A stretch of DNA of 64,000 nt from Sipunculus nudus (lineage: Eukaryota > Annelida > Sipuncula > Golfingiida > Sipunculidae). The translations under genes and the position numbers were made by a program. Position 1 is the first letter of the stretch. Each line of letters begins with the position of its first letter. The notes under the pieces are model-generated. The model had not been told where the DNA came from. It saw only the letters and a list, made by a program, of their open reading frames with translations, and made no database searches. This document shows, piece by piece, positions 61,501 through 64,000 of the stretch. The stretch covers positions 76,707,901 through 76,771,900 of the forward strand of contig CM049315.1 in assembly GCA_026874595.1 (NCBI GenBank), in the 5' to 3' direction.

Positions 61501-64000
61501 AATTTTAGACATCTAAATTTGTTGCGAATCCATGCATAAAACAGTACAAAATTATCTAATTGCAAATGACACATGTAAGGGATAAAAAACAACAAATTAA
61601 TACTTTACTCAGTAATGATGCAATATTTCCTGTATGAGATAAAATGATCTTAATATACTTTCATTGTGTCATTTTAAAGATAATAAAATATTCAACGTGT
61701 CATATATGCCCGAAAGCAAACTTATTTACTGTTGATTGATACACTGAAAAATAACGCGATACGTATCGCAATACGTCTTCACATATGGCAATATATTGGA
61801 ATACGAAAGTTATAGGCGGTGAACGGTCCTAGTATTTTCAATTCTTGGTGTAACACGCGGACTCAAAACGAGTCCTGTAATAAGTGTATTCAATACACTA
61901 TGGGAATGACCCATTTGCCAAACATTCAGTCAGATGTTTGCGGTTTAATTTCGATGTTTAACAGTAATCATTAACTCCCTTTTTTATAAGTCTTATAATA
62001 CCGGGATAGAGGTTACATTTCTACACGGTCGCCTACACAAGAAATTGTGCACAAACGAATATATCTCTCAATGTTTCAGTGGAGTTAGGCAAATTTATAA
62101 CATTCATTAAAGTAAGCAAATACGTTGACATCTATAACTGTAGTTACCGCTAAGAATATGGGGCCTGCCGGTTTAATCTTTATGGCTGAATGCTCTGGGC
62201 GGAGTGAGGAAGGAAAAAAGTTACAGCCGACGGTACTAACTGTCATCATTTGTCATTGTGAATCACACCTCGCATCTCTCATTAACAACACCAAATCTGA
62301 TTAAAATGTCACCAGGCCGTGCTAGGGGCTGGTTTCTGGGATTCCCTCGAAAGCAAACAGGGACATGAGAGTTCACTCAAGTAAACCAAGTAAACCAAAC
62401 CACATTTATCACATTCGATGTCTTCATCCATGTATGGACGGCAGAAATGTCCATACAATATGTTTTCCAAGATTTTTGCACCCGTGACATTTGAAAGTTA
62501 GCATTATGTGAAAAATGACCAAAATATCCTTGATATCTTTTAGCTTTTTTGTGTAAATACAACTTTTTGCCTTTATTTGTAATTTAAGATTTGTATATTA
62601 GACAATATATTGATATCCCACTTTATAACATTAAAAATATAGTTTAAAAATAAGGTTGTACTTTGATAAGAAATAATACACAATATTTGAAAATACATAC
62701 CAGCAGATCTCAGGATGCAATCGTATTTCAAATTTTCTTTGGATCCCAATTTGTAACTATAAAATCAGATAATGTATCCCCGAACCGCAACTTCAAAGTA
62801 AGGAAAATTTACATATCTCTCCATAGAATACCTTTTTTGTCTTTTTCCTGCAGCTGAACCCTTACTTGTATATATTTATAAATGTTTTATATATATATTA
62901 TATATATATATATCATTTTAGATGATGTATATAAATGGTGTATAGCTTATGACTGATTATACAATGGTCTATTTATGTATATAGTCGTGAGGCTGTCAAT
63001 GTTTATCTTAACGTGTTATGCGTCGAAGGGCATAGCATACGATTATATCAGTGTCTTAATGATTATTAGGGCGTAAAACATTTATAAAGATTATTTCACT
63101 TTCTACCCAAATTTGTAACATCTTCGTTTACTATTTTAATTCAGTATCATCTATGTCCCAGTGATTTAATTGTACCTTGTATCCTTACAAAGTTTAGAAA
63201 ATAAATTCCTGCATAGAATAAACAGAGCCTCAGCATATATACGGAACATTGATGGAAACCGACTTCATCTGGTTTTGGTTTAAAACAAGAACGGATGGAA
63301 ACAAAAGGAAAATTTCATTATCAAACACTTTGACAAGAAACGTCGACTAACATGATAGTTGAACATTATGTTTAATTGTTTAAAATTAAAATGTTTCTGT
63401 TTTCTCATTCCATCTGGACGGCAAATGTATGTGAAATCTGAGGCCTCCGTGCAGATGGGCGTAGAAGCACTTAGTGACATCATCGGCTAGGGACGTGGAA
63501 ACTTTTAATACCTTAAGGGTATTTACTTAAAGACTCTACTCAATTCGATTGTCTTCTTTCTACAATTTAATGCCTGGTCGCGCTTTCATTTAATGATGAA
63601 CACACATTGTATGGAGAAAGGAGATCACAGGACGGACTACCTTATTGATATCCGATCAGCAGGCATTGACATAGTTATAGAGTCAGTCGTCTTCAGATGT
63701 ATTTTAGTTAAACAAGGTGTCCGAATAAAGAGTAATTTGAACCGTTAATGCTTTAAATGCTTTGACAAGCGGTGAATATAATAACCCGTTCACTGAGGAA
63801 CTTTCTAAACAACAAATGTCCAGATTACCAAAGGCAAACTGATTTTTCCTCTCCCATGTCTGTTATTGTTATTTCCCAACGTCTGTATTTAAATGGCAAC
63901 CAATGTTAGCATTAGTTAGCATTTTCTTAAATAGTTATCTATTTCAAAAAGATATGACACATACTAAGACATACACATAACATAATACATAATACATCAA
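58563..64000. other. unannotated gene-poor sequence
   Basis: About 5.4 kb without a recognisable gene, long repeat or transposon signature. Short open frames (61019-61358, 62377-62857, 63280-63483) are AT-driven or lack motifs. A small (TA)n lies near 62889-62912. Confidence 0.5.

Overview
The window looks like nuclear genomic DNA of an animal, most likely a marine lophotrochozoan and perhaps a mollusc. The reasons are the AT-rich sequence, the very sparse coding content, the long (GA)n, (TA)n and (CA)n microsatellites, many small non-autonomous DNA transposons, 5'-truncated LINEs with A/T-rich short-repeat tails, tRNA-derived SINE fragments, and a seven-cadherin-repeat protocadherin. The species cannot be named from this sequence. 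No bacterial operons, CRISPR arrays, rRNA genes or intact canonical tRNA genes were found.

The only gene recognised with confidence is a protocadherin on the minus strand at 42392-45091. One uninterrupted exon encodes a signal peptide, seven extracellular cadherin (EC) repeats, a transmembrane helix and about 70 cytoplasmic residues. The reading frame runs into a consensus splice donor (GTAAGT, phase 0) four codons before a stop. The exon therefore probably joins a downstream cytoplasmic exon, with the stop used only if the intron is retained. Two tiny upstream ORFs precede the ATG, and the second overlaps it as TAATG. Sequence upstream of the gene (about 45.4-46.8 kb) is richer in GC and CpG than its surroundings and is the likely promoter or 5' UTR region.

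Layout: 1-14 kb is mostly unannotated sequence with microsatellites, one copy of a dispersed 'CCTCCGCC' repeat interrupted by a 420-bp TIR element, a pogo-like MITE, and a weak candidate terminal exon at 11927-12196 (minus). 14-17.1 kb is a nest of at least three LINE fragments inside an older repeat. 17-31 kb has more copies of the dispersed family, a 64-bp satellite joined to (CT)n(TA)n, a 27-bp minisatellite and SINE-like pieces. 31-42 kb holds an inverted duplicated repeat, a SINE composite and a 384-bp TIR element. 42-47 kb is the protocadherin and its upstream region. 47-64 kb is gene-poor, with a 75-bp near-perfect hairpin, a degenerate tandem repeat and three more copies of the dispersed family.

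No new multi-gene system is visible. The items most worth following up are the protocadherin exon boundary and uORF arrangement, the 75-bp hairpin, the dispersed 'CCTCCGCC' family, and a scatter of good matches to the CTCF consensus in the left half of the window.
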